Below, piece by piece: positions 26,134 through 34,977 of a DNA stretch of 64,000 nucleotides; within the stretch, counting starts at the first letter, position 1, and each line of letters begins with the position of its first letter. A program made the translations under genes and the position numbers. The stretch comes from Cellulomonas fimi. GTDB lineage: Bacteria; Actinomycetota; Actinomycetes; Actinomycetales; Cellulomonadaceae. The notes beneath the pieces were generated by a model. It saw only the letters and a list, made by a program, of their open reading frames with translations, did not search any database and had not been told where the DNA came from. Where the stretch lies: NCBI RefSeq assembly GCF_028583725.1, contig NZ_CP110680.1, positions 1,116,001-1,180,000 of the forward strand, given 5' to 3'.

Positions 26134-27213
26134 TCAGCCTCGGACGTCGACGGGCGCACTCCCCGCGACCGCCGCGGCCCGCGGGTCCGCGGCGTCGTCG
26201 CCCGCCAGCCACGCGTCGACCCCGGCGAGCAGCCGCCCCCGCACGCCGTCCGACGCGCGGCTCGCGAGGATCGAGGACCGCGCCAGCGCCGCGACCTCGG
26301 CGTCGGAGAAGCCGTGCACCGTGCGCGTCGCCTCGTACTGCGCGACCAGCCGCGACCGGAACAGCAGCGGGTCGTCGGCCCCGAGCGCGACGCGCGCCCC
26401 CGCCTCGACGAGCGCGCGCAGCGGCACGTCGCCGTCCGACCCGTAGACGCCGAGCGACACGTTCGACGCCGGGCACACCTCGAGCGCGACGCCCTCGTCG
26501 ACGACCCGGTCCAGCACCCGCGGGTCCTCCGCGCTGCGCACGCCGTGCCCGAGCCGGTCGGGGCGCAGCGCGTCGAGCACCTCCTCGACGTGCGCCGGCC
26601 CGAGCAGCTCGCCGCCGTGCGGCACCGCCGCGAGCCCCGCGCGGCGGGCGATCGCGAACGCCGGGCCGAACGCGCCCGTGTCGCCGCGGCGCTCGTCGTT
26701 CGACAGCCCGAAGCCGACCACCTCGCCGGACCCGTCGCCCGCGTGCCGGACGGAAAGCCGGGCGAGCGTGCGCGCGTCCAGCGGGTGCCGCATGCGCGAC
26801 GCCGCGACGACCACGCCCACGTCGACGCCCGCCGCCGCACCCGCCCGGCGCGCCTCGTCCAGCACGATCTCCAGCGCGGGCGTCAGACCGCCGACGAACG
26901 GCGCGTACGACGTCGGGTCGACCTGGATCTCCAGCCGCCCCGACCCCTCCGCGGCGTCGTCCTCGACGGCCTCCCGGACGACCCGGCGCATGTCGTCCTC
27001 GCTGCGCACGCACGCGCGCGCCGCGTCGTACAGCCGCTGGAACCGGAACCAGCCGCGCTCGTCGGCCGGCACGTGCAGCGGGTCGTCGTCGAGCAGCGCC
27101 GCCGGCAGGCGGATCCCGTGCCGCTCGGCCAGGTCCGCGAGCGTGCTCGGCCGCATCGAGCCCGTGAAGTGCAGGTGCAGGTGCGCCTTCGGCAGGAGGG
27201 CCAGGTCACGCAT
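26134..27213 (-). CDS. add: Adenosine deaminase family protein
   Basis: Purine salvage hydrolase, adenosine to inosine, zinc-dependent. It has 359 residues from ATG 27213. Metal and catalytic motifs: HLHLHFTGS near residue 12 (the usual Leu-Glu is Phe-Thr), PHGGE, LGHGVR, LEVCPASNVSLGV and GADDPLLF. The Phe-Thr change and GAD in place of NSD are known variation in actinobacterial members, so the exact base specificity (adenosine, adenine or a modified nucleoside) is open. CACACT ends six bases before the ATG with no Shine-Dalgarno, which favours this start over GTG 27219. Confidence 0.85.
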   Translation of the reverse strand: MRDLALLPKAHLHLHFTGSMRPSTLADLAERHGIRLPAALLDDDPLHVPADERGWFRFQRLYDAARACVRSEDDMRRVVREAVEDDAAEGSGRLEIQVDPTSYAPFVGGLTPALEIVLDEARRAGAAAGVDVGVVVAASRMRHPLDARTLARLSVRHAGDGSGEVVGFGLSNDERRGDTGAFGPAFAIARRAGLAAVPHGGELLGPAHVEEVLDALRPDRLGHGVRSAEDPRVLDRVVDEGVALEVCPASNVSLGVYGSDGDVPLRALVEAGARVALGADDPLLFRSRLVAQYEATRTVHGFSDAEVAALARSSILASRASDGVRGRLLAGVDAWLAGDDAADPRAAAVAGSAPVDVRG

Positions 27214-27219
27214 CGGCAC

Positions 27220-27225
27220 AGTGTG
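27220..27225 (-). promoter_or_regulatory. Possible -10 of a leaderless start (adenosine deaminase)
   Basis: CACACT (NANNNT type) on the minus strand, six bases before ATG 27213. It is a weaker match than the other leaderless signals. Confidence 0.3.
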
Positions 27226-27250
27226 CCAGCCGCGCCCGGGTGGGCCCGCG

Positions 27251-27931
27251 TCAGACCGCCGCGGTCGCGTCGACGAGCCGGTACCCGACGCCGCGCACCG
27301 TGTCGAAGTGCTCCGCCCCGACCTTGCGCCGCAGGTACCGCACGTACACGTCGACGACGTTCGAGCCCGGGTCGAAGTCGTAACCCCACACGTCCGACAG
27401 CAGGCGCTCGCGGGTCAGCACGTCGCCGGGGTTGCGCAGGAACGTCTCGGCGAGCGCGAACTCGCGTGCGGACAGCTCGACCTCCTGGTCCCGCACGCGG
27501 ATCCGGCGGGTGCGCAGGTCGAGCTGCAGCGGCCCGTGCGTGAGCACCGTGACGTCGCCCGAGGGCTGCGGCTGCTGGCGCAGGCGCAGCCGCACCCGGG
27601 CCAGCAGCTCCTCGAACCGGAACGGCTTCGCCATGTAGTCGTCGGCCCCGGACTCCAGGCCCGTGACCGTGTCGGTCACCGACGACCGCGCCGTGAGCAC
27701 GATGACGGGGAGCGAGTGCCCGGCCTCGCGCAGCCGGCGCAGCACCTGGAAGCCGTCGAGGTCGGGCAGGCCCAGGTCGAGGATCACGAGGTCGACGCCA
27801 CCCGCACGGACCCGGCCGAGGGCGTCGTCCCCCGTCGTGACGGCCGTGGCCTCGTACCCCGCGGTGCGCAGGCCCTTGGCGACGAAGGCGGCGATCCGCT
27901 CCTCGTCCTCCGCGATGAGGATGTGGGTCAT
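27251..27931 (-). CDS. OmpR/PhoB-family response regulator
   Basis: 226-residue two-component transcription factor. The receiver domain (1-118) has the acidic pair EDEE, phospho-acceptor Asp52 in LDLGLPDLDG, Thr in VLTARS and Lys in DDYMAKPF. The winged-helix output domain (about 130-220) ends with DTVRGVGYRLV. Its ATG overlaps the TGA of the sensor kinase gene by one base, so the two are co-translated. Target genes are not evident. Confidence 0.95.
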   Translation of the reverse strand: MTHILIAEDEERIAAFVAKGLRTAGYEATAVTTGDDALGRVRAGGVDLVILDLGLPDLDGFQVLRRLREAGHSLPVIVLTARSSVTDTVTGLESGADDYMAKPFRFEELLARVRLRLRQQPQPSGDVTVLTHGPLQLDLRTRRIRVRDQEVELSAREFALAETFLRNPGDVLTRERLLSDVWGYDFDPGSNVVDVYVRYLRRKVGAEHFDTVRGVGYRLVDATAAV

Positions 27932-29454
27932 CAGTGCTGCTCCGCGAGGTCGGGGACGGATGTCGTGGTGTCGCCGTCGACCAGGTCGACCGCGGGGACG
28001 TCGAGCACGAACACGGCGCCGCGGCTCCCCGGACCGGGCGGCCGCTCGACGCCCACCGTGCCGTGGTGCGCCTGGGCGATCGCGGCCACGATGGGCAGGC
28101 CGAGACCCGCACCGTTCGGCGACCGGTCCGCCTGGCCGCGGTGGAACCGCTCGAAGATCCGCCGCTCCTCCGACGCGGGCACGCCCGGTCCCTCGTCACG
28201 GACCCAGAGCACGAGGCGGTCGCCGACGACCTCGGAGCCGATCCAGACCGTCGAGCCCGGCGGGGAGAAGCGGTACGCGTTCGCGAGGAGCTGCAGCCAC
28301 GCCTGCGTGATGCGCTGCTCGTCGAGGCTCACGGTGACGTCGGCGCGCGACGTCACGACCCAGCGCCGGTCGCCGAGCCCCCGGGCCTTCTCGTGCACGT
28401 CGTCGGTGAGGCGACCGACGTCGGTCGGGGCGAGCCGCACGAAGTCGGGCCGCTCGGCCGTGGCCAGGATCATGAGGTCGTCGACGAGGCGGTGCATGCG
28501 GTCGAGCTCGTCGAGCGCGAGGGACTGGGTCGCGCGCACGTCCTCCGGGTCGTCGGGGTCGAGCAGCTCGAGGTGCCCGCGCACGATCGTGAGCGGCGTG
28601 CGCAGCTCGTGCCCGACGTCGTCCAGCAGCTCGCGCTGTGACCCGAACGCGCGCTCCAGGCGGTCGAGCATCGCGTTCACCGTGTGCGCGAGGTCGCCGA
28701 GGTCGTCATTGCTGCTGACGTTGATGCGCTCCGACAGGTCGGACTCGGTCACGCGTCGCGCGGTATCGCGCAGGAGCCGCAGCGGGTGCAGCAGCCGCCC
28801 GACGACGAACCACGCGACGACCGAGATGCCGAGCAGCGCGACGATGCCGACCGCCGAGTACGTGAGGAACGTCGTCTGCAGCGTGCGCATCTCCGCGCTG
28901 CGGTCGAACGCGACGACGAACAGCCCGAGCGCCGGGTCGTGGTCGACGCGCACCGGCGCGGCCATGAGCCGGTACTCGGTGACACTCGTGCGCACCGTCT
29001 GGACGGTCGGCGTGCTCGTGGAGAGCGAGAGCCGGCTGAGGTGGTCGATGAGCTCCTCGTCGGCGTCGAGCTGGATCGCGTGCGTCTCGCGCGCGGCCGT
29101 CCAGCTCAGCCGCCCGGACAGGAGCGTGATGACGCCCTCGTTCTTGCCGGGCACGCGGTTGCGGACGGCGACCTTGAGCACCCGGCTCACCGAGTCGAAC
29201 CGCTGCCCGGTGGCCGGGTCGGGCTCTTCCTGGACGCCGCGGAGCGCGGTCAGCGCCCGGGCGAGGGAGTTGTCGATGCGGGCGTCGGTCTCGCGCGACT
29301 GCAGCCAGAAGGCGGTCGCCCCGGCGACGAGGACCGTCAGCGCCGACAGCACGATGACGGCGGTGAGGATCCGGACCCGGACGGTGAGGTGCGCGGCGGT
29401 GAGCGGCGCCGCGGGAGCGCTCCCGCGCGCGGTGCGTGGCTCGTCCGGACGCAT
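27931..29454 (-). CDS. Sensor histidine kinase with HAMP domain
   Basis: 507-residue membrane kinase partner of the response regulator. TM1 is at about 29-50, an extracytoplasmic sensor region of roughly 145 residues follows, then TM2 (FLTYSAVGIVALLGISVVAWFVVG) and HAMP. The phospho-acceptor His282 is in VGHELRTPLT. ATP-binding N box LLANAYRFSPPG and G box DEGPGVP, GAGLGLPIV. The stimulus is unknown. ATG 29454 is supported by CATACT seven bases upstream and the absence of a Shine-Dalgarno. Confidence 0.94.
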   Translation of the reverse strand: MRPDEPRTARGSAPAAPLTAAHLTVRVRILTAVIVLSALTVLVAGATAFWLQSRETDARIDNSLARALTALRGVQEEPDPATGQRFDSVSRVLKVAVRNRVPGKNEGVITLLSGRLSWTAARETHAIQLDADEELIDHLSRLSLSTSTPTVQTVRTSVTEYRLMAAPVRVDHDPALGLFVVAFDRSAEMRTLQTTFLTYSAVGIVALLGISVVAWFVVGRLLHPLRLLRDTARRVTESDLSERINVSSNDDLGDLAHTVNAMLDRLERAFGSQRELLDDVGHELRTPLTIVRGHLELLDPDDPEDVRATQSLALDELDRMHRLVDDLMILATAERPDFVRLAPTDVGRLTDDVHEKARGLGDRRWVVTSRADVTVSLDEQRITQAWLQLLANAYRFSPPGSTVWIGSEVVGDRLVLWVRDEGPGVPASEERRIFERFHRGQADRSPNGAGLGLPIVAAIAQAHHGTVGVERPPGPGSRGAVFVLDVPAVDLVDGDTTTSVPDLAEQH

Positions 29455-29461
29455 GGCGGAC

Positions 29462-29467
29462 AGTATG
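29462..29467 (-). promoter_or_regulatory. -10 of a leaderless start (histidine kinase)
   Basis: CATACT on the minus strand, seven bases before ATG 29454. The rest of the 144-base gap to the aminotransferase stop contains only a weak short hairpin. Confidence 0.4.
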
Positions 29468-29598
29468 GACCGGCGTCCGCTCGCGGTGCAGCACCGGACC
29501 AGCCGCGTCACGAGCACGTGTGACGAGGAGGAACGGTCGCAGACGGCCGCCCGCGACCCGGAGGGACCGGTGCCGTCAGCCCCGCGGAGGGGCCGGGG

Positions 29599-30819
29599 TC
29601 ACTCCGCCTCGCCCAGCAGCCGCTGGATGCGCGACACGCCCTCGACGAGGTCGGCGTCCGCAAGCGCGTACGACAGGCGCAGGAACCCGCTCGGCCCGAA
29701 CGCCTCGCCGGGCACGACCGCGACCTCGACCTCGTCGAGGATGAGGCTCGCGAGCTCGGCCGACGTGCGCGGGGTGACACCACGGATCGTGCACCCGAGC
29801 AGGCCCTCGACCGACGGGTAGGCGTAGAACGCGCCCTGCGGCGCGGGCACCTCGACGCCGTCGATCGCGCCGAGCATCTCGACGATCGTGCGACGGCGGC
29901 GGTCGAACGCGGTGCGCATCTCCTCGACCGCGGCGAGGTCGCCCGTGAGCGCCGTGATCGCGGCGCGCTGCGAGACGTTCGCGACGTTCGACGTCAGGTG
30001 TGACTGGAGGTTCGTCGCGGCGGCGATGACGTCGCGCGGGCCGATCATCCAGCCCACCCGCCAGCCGGTCATCGCGTAGGTCTTGGCGACGCCGTTGAGC
30101 ACGACGCAGGTGTCCGCGAGCTCGGGCACGACGCGCACGATCGGCGTGAACACCGCGTGGTCGTACGTGAGGTGCTCGTAGATCTCGTCGGTGACGACCC
30201 AGACGCCGTGCTCGAGCGCCCAGCGGCCGATCTCGGCGGTCTGCTCGGGGGAGTAGACGGCGCCGGTCGGGTTGGACGGCGAGTTGAAGAGCAGGACCTT
30301 GGTGCGCGGCGTCCGCGCGGCCTCGAGCTGCTCGACGGTGACCAGGTACCCCTGGTCGACGCCGGCGAAGACCTCGACGGGGACGCCGCCCGCGAGCCGG
30401 ATCGCCTCGGGGTAGGTGGTCCAGTACGGCGCGGGCAGGAGCACCTCGTCGCCCGGGTCGAGCAGCGCGGCGAACGACTGGTAGACCGCCTGCTTCCCAC
30501 CGTTCGTGACGAGGACCTCGGCCGGGCTGACCTCGTAGCCGGAGTCGCGCAGCGTCTTCGCGGCGATCGCCTCACGCAGCGCGGGCAGCCCCGCGGCGGG
30601 TGTGTACCGGTGGTTCGCGGGGTCCTGCGCGGCGGCGACGGCGGCGTCGACGATGTAGGCCGGCGTCGGGAAGTCGGGCTCGCCCGCGCCGAACCCGACG
30701 ACGGGCCGACCGGCGGCCTTGAGCGCCTTGGCCTTGGCGTCGACCGCGAGGGTCGCGGACTCGGCGATGGCGGCGACCCGGGCGGACACGCGGGCGCGGG
30801 GAGTGGTCTGCTCGCTCAC
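29599..30819 (-). CDS. aspC: Pyridoxal phosphate aminotransferase, aspartate aminotransferase type
   Basis: Class I aminotransferase, probably aspartate/2-oxoglutarate, in the cytoplasm. 406 residues. Motifs: [55 protein letters not shown]. The Schiff-base Lys lies in [15 protein letters not shown] (the usual SKTYA has Ala in place of Ser), and the substrate-binding Arg lies in FLRLSYA. GTG 30819 is chosen because CACTAT ends seven bases upstream. ATG 30828 would place the start inside that spacer and has no ribosome site. Tyrosine or aromatic aminotransferase activity is an alternative. Confidence 0.9.
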   Translation of the reverse strand: MSEQTTPRARVSARVAAIAESATLAVDAKAKALKAAGRPVVGFGAGEPDFPTPAYIVDAAVAAAQDPANHRYTPAAGLPALREAIAAKTLRDSGYEVSPAEVLVTNGGKQAVYQSFAALLDPGDEVLLPAPYWTTYPEAIRLAGGVPVEVFAGVDQGYLVTVEQLEAARTPRTKVLLFNSPSNPTGAVYSPEQTAEIGRWALEHGVWVVTDEIYEHLTYDHAVFTPIVRVVPELADTCVVLNGVAKTYAMTGWRVGWMIGPRDVIAAATNLQSHLTSNVANVSQRAAITALTGDLAAVEEMRTAFDRRRRTIVEMLGAIDGVEVPAPQGAFYAYPSVEGLLGCTIRGVTPRTSAELASLILDEVEVAVVPGEAFGPSGFLRLSYALADADLVEGVSRIQRLLGEAE

Positions 30820-30826
30820 GGCCCCC

Positions 30827-30832
30827 ATAGTG
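30827..30832 (-). promoter_or_regulatory. -10 of a leaderless start (aminotransferase)
   Basis: CACTAT on the minus strand, seven bases before GTG 30819. It overlaps the alternative ATG at 30828, arguing against that start. Confidence 0.4.
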
Positions 30833-30928
30833 GCAGAGGTCACGCGACGCCTGCCCGGCCTTTCGACCCGTGGCGCGCCGCGCGCGGACGCCCGCCGACC
30901 GGGCTGCGAGGGCCGCCCGCGGACGTGG

Positions 30929-30958
30929 TTCGACCCATCCGGTCGCGTCGCGTACAGT
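30929..30958 (+). promoter_or_regulatory. Candidate promoter of tRNA-Trp / secE region
   Basis: TTCGAC (30929-30934), an 18-base spacer and TACAGT (30953-30958) point toward the tRNA 95 bases downstream. A second TTGACC at 30972 has no good -10. Confidence 0.4.
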
Positions 30959-31052
30959 GGACCCCCGGCGGTTGACCTTCGCCATGATGAGCCGCGCCCT
31001 CGCGTGTCTAGACATGAGGGTGTGGACGTGATGGAGCTGGCCTGGCCGCCGT

Positions 31053-31125
31053 AGGGCAGTGGCGCAATTGGTAGCGCAGCGGTCTCCAAAACCGCAGGTT
31101 GCAGGTTCGAGTCCTGTCTGCCCTG
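31053..31125 (+). tRNA. tRNA-Trp (anticodon CCA)
   Basis: 73 bases. AGGGCAG pairs with CTGCCCT (31118-31124), and the discriminator is G. The anticodon CCA is at 31086-31088 in a GCGGT/ACCGC stem. It lies immediately upstream of secE, the order found throughout actinobacteria. CCA is not encoded. Confidence 0.97.
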
Positions 31126-31249
31126 CGCACGCGTACCGGCTCCCGGCCGGGCGCGAGCAGGATCGCCGGACGGTCCGGCGCGTCGCGTCAGCCGTCCCAC
31201 CGCCGGGCCGCACGGTCCCGGTGGCCACCACGAGACACAGGGGCCAGAC

Positions 31250-31531
31250 GTGAGCGAAACCGCACCGGCCGCGGCGTCCGACGCCGGGGGCCCGGCGACC
31301 GCCCGCGAGCCCAAGTCCGTCAAGGGCGAGAAGAAGCGCGGGCTGTTCGCCCGCATCGCGCTCTTCTGGCGCCAGGTGGTCGCCGAGCTCAAGAAGGTCG
31401 TCCGACCGACGCGCTCCGACCTCATCACGTACACGACGGTCGTCCTCGTGTTCGTGGCGGTCGTGATGGCGTTCGTGACGGTCGTCGACCTCGGCATCGG
31501 CCGGCTGACGTTCTGGGTGTTCGGGGGCTGA
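31250..31531 (+). CDS. secE: Preprotein translocase subunit SecE
   Basis: 93-residue single-span subunit that clamps SecY in the Sec translocon. The amphipathic segment [20 protein letters not shown] precedes one hydrophobic helix (about 62-82). The N-terminal 30 residues are Ala/Pro-rich and charged. GTG 31250 begins the frame. It is followed by nusG in the usual order. Confidence 0.95.
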   Translation: MSETAPAAASDAGGPATAREPKSVKGEKKRGLFARIALFWRQVVAELKKVVRPTRSDLITYTTVVLVFVAVVMAFVTVVDLGIGRLTFWVFGG

Positions 31532-31617
31532 GCGCCCGCGGCCACGCCGGCCGCCCCACGGTGGCGAGGACACTCGCCACCCGCACGCACCCCACGCGGG
31601 AGAAAGCAGGTTCGCAC

Positions 31618-32415
31618 GTGTCGCAGGAGTCGCAGGAGCCCACCGGCGCCGAGACGGAGCTCGAGGACGCCCTGGCGTCGGTCGAGGCGGTCGAGGGCGC
31701 CGCGGGCGACGAGCTCGCTCCGGCCGACGACGCGTCGACCGACGAGGTCGCCGAGGTCGAGGACGAGGCCGCCGAGGTCGAGGAGTCGGCCGAGGACGCC
31801 GAGCCCGACCCCGACGAGGACCCCGTCGCCGCCTTCAAGGCGCAGCTGCGCAGCCAGCCGGGCGACTGGTACGTCATCCACTCGTACGCGGGCTACGAGA
31901 ACCGCGTGAAGGCGAACCTCGAGAACCGCACGCAGAGCCTCAACATGGAGGACTTCATCTACCAGGTGGAGGTCCCCATGGAGGAGGTCGTCGAGATCAA
32001 GAACGCGCAGCGCAAGGTCGTCAAGCGCGTCCGGATCCCCGGCTACGTCCTCGTCCGCATGGAGATGACCGACGAGTCGTGGGGCGCCGTCCGGCACACC
32101 CCGGGCGTCACGTCGTTCGTGGGCCACACCCACCAGCCGGTGCCGCTGACGCTCGACGAGGTCTTCTCGATGCTCTCGCCGTCGCTGACGCCGAAGGCGC
32201 CCGCCACGGCGGCCGCGGCCACCAAGAGCACCTCGCAGATCCAGGTCGACTTCACGGTCGGCGAGTCGGTCACCGTCACGGACGGCCCGTTCGACACGCT
32301 GCCGGCGACGATCTCCGAGATCAACGCCGAGAACCAGAAGCTCAAGGTGCTCGTCTCGATCTTCGGCCGGGAGACCCCGGTCGAGCTGTCGTTCAGCCAG
32401 GTCGCCAAGATCTGA
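31618..32415 (+). CDS. nusG: Transcription termination/antitermination protein NusG
   Basis: RNA polymerase-binding elongation factor, 265 residues. An acidic N-terminal extension of about 80 residues (rich in Glu, Asp and Ala) is typical of actinobacteria. The NGN domain follows ([21 protein letters not shown] to GVTSFVG), then the KOW domain ([25 protein letters not shown]). GTG 31618 is taken as the start of the acidic extension; a loose GGGAGAAAG lies about 15 bases upstream. It is in operon with secE and next to rplK. Confidence 0.95.
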   Translation: MSQESQEPTGAETELEDALASVEAVEGAAGDELAPADDASTDEVAEVEDEAAEVEESAEDAEPDPDEDPVAAFKAQLRSQPGDWYVIHSYAGYENRVKANLENRTQSLNMEDFIYQVEVPMEEVVEIKNAQRKVVKRVRIPGYVLVRMEMTDESWGAVRHTPGVTSFVGHTHQPVPLTLDEVFSMLSPSLTPKAPATAAAATKSTSQIQVDFTVGESVTVTDGPFDTLPATISEINAENQKLKVLVSIFGRETPVELSFSQVAKI

Positions 32416-32506
32416 CGCTGACGCTGCCGCCCCGCCACCGTGGGGCGGCACTGCAACCGGGTCATCGCCCACGGCGTCGGCCCACGAACCAGAGAGGGAC
32501 GGCTTC

Positions 32507-32938
32507 ATGCCCCCCAAGAAGAAGGTCACCGGCCTCATCAAGCTCCAGATCAACGCCGGTGCGGCCACGCCCGCCCCGCCGATCGGCCCCGCGCTCGGTC
32601 AGCACGGCGTGAACATCATGGAGTTCTGCAAGGCCTACAACGCGGCGACCGAGTCGCAGCGCGGCAACGTCATCCCCGTCGAGATCACGGTGTACGAGGA
32701 CCGCTCGTTCACCTTCATCACGAAGACGCCGCCGGCCGCCGAGCTCATCAAGAAGGCCGCCGGGGTCGCCAAGGGCTCCCCGACGCCGCACACCGTGAAG
32801 GTCGCGACCCTCACGTCGGCCCAGGTCCGCGAGATCGCGAGCACCAAGCTCGAGGACCTCAACGCGAACGACCTCGAGGCCGCCGAGAAGATCATCGCCG
32901 GCACGGCCCGCTCGATGGGCATCCGCGTCGAGGGCTGA
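32507..32938 (+). CDS. rplK: 50S ribosomal protein L11
   Basis: 143 residues, the full length of L11, which binds 23S rRNA at the GTPase centre and is the site of thiopeptide action. The N-terminal Pro-rich linker ([27 protein letters not shown]) and RNA-binding C-terminus ([10 protein letters not shown]) are intact. AGAGAGGG precedes the ATG. First gene of the L11-L1 pair. Confidence 0.97.
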   Translation: MPPKKKVTGLIKLQINAGAATPAPPIGPALGQHGVNIMEFCKAYNAATESQRGNVIPVEITVYEDRSFTFITKTPPAAELIKKAAGVAKGSPTPHTVKVATLTSAQVREIASTKLEDLNANDLEAAEKIIAGTARSMGIRVEG

Positions 32939-33069
32939 CGCCCTCACCGCCCGCCGGCGGGTGACGTCGGCGGGCACCACCTCGACGTGAGACCTCATGT
33001 CGAGGACGAAGTGCAGTGGCAGGGCCTGTGCGGCCCGACGGACCACGACTGCTGAGAAGAGAGAAGCAG

Positions 33070-33789
33070 ATGGCGAAGCACAGCAAGGCGTACCGCAACG
33101 CCGCCGAGAAGATCGAGGCGGGCAAGGTCTACAGCCCGCTCGAGGCCGTCCGGCTGGCGCAGGCGACGTCGACGACCAAGTACGACGCGACCGTCGAGGT
33201 GGTCTTCCGCCTCGGTGTCGACCCCCGCAAGGCGGACCAGATGGTCCGTGGCACCGTGAACCTGCCGCACGGCACCGGCAAGACGGCCCGCGTGCTCGTC
33301 TTCGCGACCGGTGAGCGCGCCGAGCAGGCCCGCGCCGCGGGCGCCGACGAGGTCGGTGGCGACGAGCTGATCGAGAAGGTGGCCGCCGGCTACACCGACT
33401 TCGACTCGGCCGTGGCGACCCCGGACCTCATGGGCAAGGTCGGCCGTCTGGGCAAGGTCCTGGGCCCCCGTGGTCTCATGCCGAACCCGAAGACCGGCAC
33501 CGTGACGATGGACGTGGCCAAGGCCGTGTCCGACATCAAGGGCGGCAAGATCGAGTTCCGCGTGGACCGTCACGCGAACCTGCACTTCATCATCGGCAAG
33601 ACGTCGTTCTCCGACGTCAACCTGGTGGAGAACTACGCCGCGGCGCTGGAGGAGATCCTGCGTCTCAAGCCGTCCGCGTCGAAGGGCCGCTACATCACCA
33701 AGGCGACCATCTCGACGACGAACGGCCCCGGGATCCTGCTCGACCAGAACAAGACCCGGAACCTGACGGTCGAGGACGACGCCGCCTGA
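33070..33789 (+). CDS. rplA: 50S ribosomal protein L1
   Basis: 239 residues with the L1 signature around [21 protein letters not shown]. It forms the L1 stalk and in other bacteria represses its own operon. ATG 33070 follows AGAAGAG and AGAAGCAG. A strong hairpin ends the transcript before the 7-kb block that separates it from rplJ. Confidence 0.97.
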   Translation: MAKHSKAYRNAAEKIEAGKVYSPLEAVRLAQATSTTKYDATVEVVFRLGVDPRKADQMVRGTVNLPHGTGKTARVLVFATGERAEQARAAGADEVGGDELIEKVAAGYTDFDSAVATPDLMGKVGRLGKVLGPRGLMPNPKTGTVTMDVAKAVSDIKGGKIEFRVDRHANLHFIIGKTSFSDVNLVENYAAALEEILRLKPSASKGRYITKATISTTNGPGILLDQNKTRNLTVEDDAA

Positions 33790-33806
33790 GGCTCGCCCCC
33801 ACGCAC

Positions 33807-33853
33807 GAACGGCGAAGGCCCGGTCCCCCCTGCGGATCGGGCCTTCGCCGTTC
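33807..33853 (+). terminator. Strong hairpin terminator after rplA
   Basis: Perfect 16-bp stem (33807-33822 with 33838-33853), 15-base loop, followed by a short T-containing tail. It is one of the longest perfect stems in the window and cleanly ends the secE-rplA transcript. The remaining bases to 33980 hold nothing recognisable. Confidence 0.88.
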
Positions 33854-33980
33854 TCGTTCCCTGCTGCCGCCCCGCGTCTCGCCCGCCCCGTGCTCGCGCT
33901 GAGCTACCACGCGTGCGTCGTCTCGGCACGTGCCCGGCCGGGCTCCGAGGACTCCGATCGGTGCGCCGGCGCGAGCCGGG

Positions 33981-34943
33981 TCAGGACCGGCGGGTGGCGG
34001 CCGGTGCGGTGCGGGTGCGCCCGACGAGCTCCAGCGGCCGCGACCACAGGCCCGACAGCCACGCGCGCTCGTCGTCGGTCGGCTCGCGGTCGAGCGTGAG
34101 CTGGGCCGTCCACTCGACCGCCGAGGCGAGCGTCCGGGCGACCGCCGTCGCACGGCTCGGCAGCGCGTCGCCGCCGAGCTCGCGGTACTGGTGCGCGAAC
34201 GTCGCGACCGGGTCGAGGTGCCACGCCGGGTCGAGCGCCGGACCGAGCGCGAGGGCGAGCCAGTCGAGCGCGGTCGCGACGTCCCACCGGGGGTCGCCGC
34301 AACCGCTGCGACCGTTCCGCGCGGGCGGGAGCGGACCGTCCGGGGTGTCCCGCTCGGCGCCGACGAGCACAGCGCGGACGCTGCCGCGGGTGCGCGTGAC
34401 GACGACCTCGTCGCCGGTCGGGTCGCCGTGCACCCACTGGACCGTGAGCCAGGACCGCCTTGTCTCGTCCACGGCGCGCCGGATGCCCGGGTGCGCGCGG
34501 ACGGCCCACACCAGGCCCGTGTCGCCCGGCAGGGCGTCGAGCCAGTCGGGCAGGGGCTCGGTGAGCACCCACGGCAGCTCGGCGACGGGTGTCGTCGGGG
34601 TCAGCGGGGTGCGGTGCAGCCGGACGAGCGCCGCCGCCCACGCGGCGAGCAGCTCGCGCAGGTCGACGCGCAGCGACGGCAGCGCGCCGTGCGCGTGCAT
34701 CTGCTCGGCCAGGTCCTCGAGCTCGCGGACGAGCGACCGGGCTCCGGTGCCGGGCGCCTGCGTCGGGACGGGGACGTCGGCGTGCCGGCCGGTCGCGCCC
34801 GGGTGGACCGGCTCGTCGACGTCGGGTCCGAGACCGACGACCTCGGGAGACCGCCCGACGGCGGCGTGCCGGCCCGCGGACGGCCGGAGCGCGATGACGC
34901 GTGCCGTCGGCTGACGGTCGACTCCTTCTGCCAGGACGCTCAT
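33981..34943 (-). CDS. Protein with a degenerate phosphotransferase (APH)-like fold, unknown function
   Basis: 320 residues. The first 65 or so are low-complexity and probably disordered. The remainder recalls aminoglycoside/choline kinase-type phosphotransferases: ELLAAWAAALVRLHRTPL, a catalytic-loop-like WVHGDPTGDEVVV, and a GDPRWDVATALDWLAL segment. In true enzymes the loop is HGDxxxxN. Here the Asn is missing and the second metal Asp cannot be placed, so it may be inactive or a binding domain. ATG 34943 follows GGAGA at a suitable distance. It lies 34 bases downstream of the repeat-tailed protease gene on the same strand, so they are probably one operon. The function is unknown. Confidence 0.55.
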   Translation of the reverse strand: MSVLAEGVDRQPTARVIALRPSAGRHAAVGRSPEVVGLGPDVDEPVHPGATGRHADVPVPTQAPGTGARSLVRELEDLAEQMHAHGALPSLRVDLRELLAAWAAALVRLHRTPLTPTTPVAELPWVLTEPLPDWLDALPGDTGLVWAVRAHPGIRRAVDETRRSWLTVQWVHGDPTGDEVVVTRTRGSVRAVLVGAERDTPDGPLPPARNGRSGCGDPRWDVATALDWLALALGPALDPAWHLDPVATFAHQYRELGGDALPSRATAVARTLASAVEWTAQLTLDREPTDDERAWLSGLWSRPLELVGRTRTAPAATRRS

Positions 34944-34977
34944 GTCGGGCGGTCTCCTCGTGGTCTCGGTGGGGTCG

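Noticed and set aside
30826..30828. ATG 30828 as aminotransferase start
   Set aside because: It has no ribosome site and overlaps a -10-like CACTAT placed seven bases before GTG 30819.
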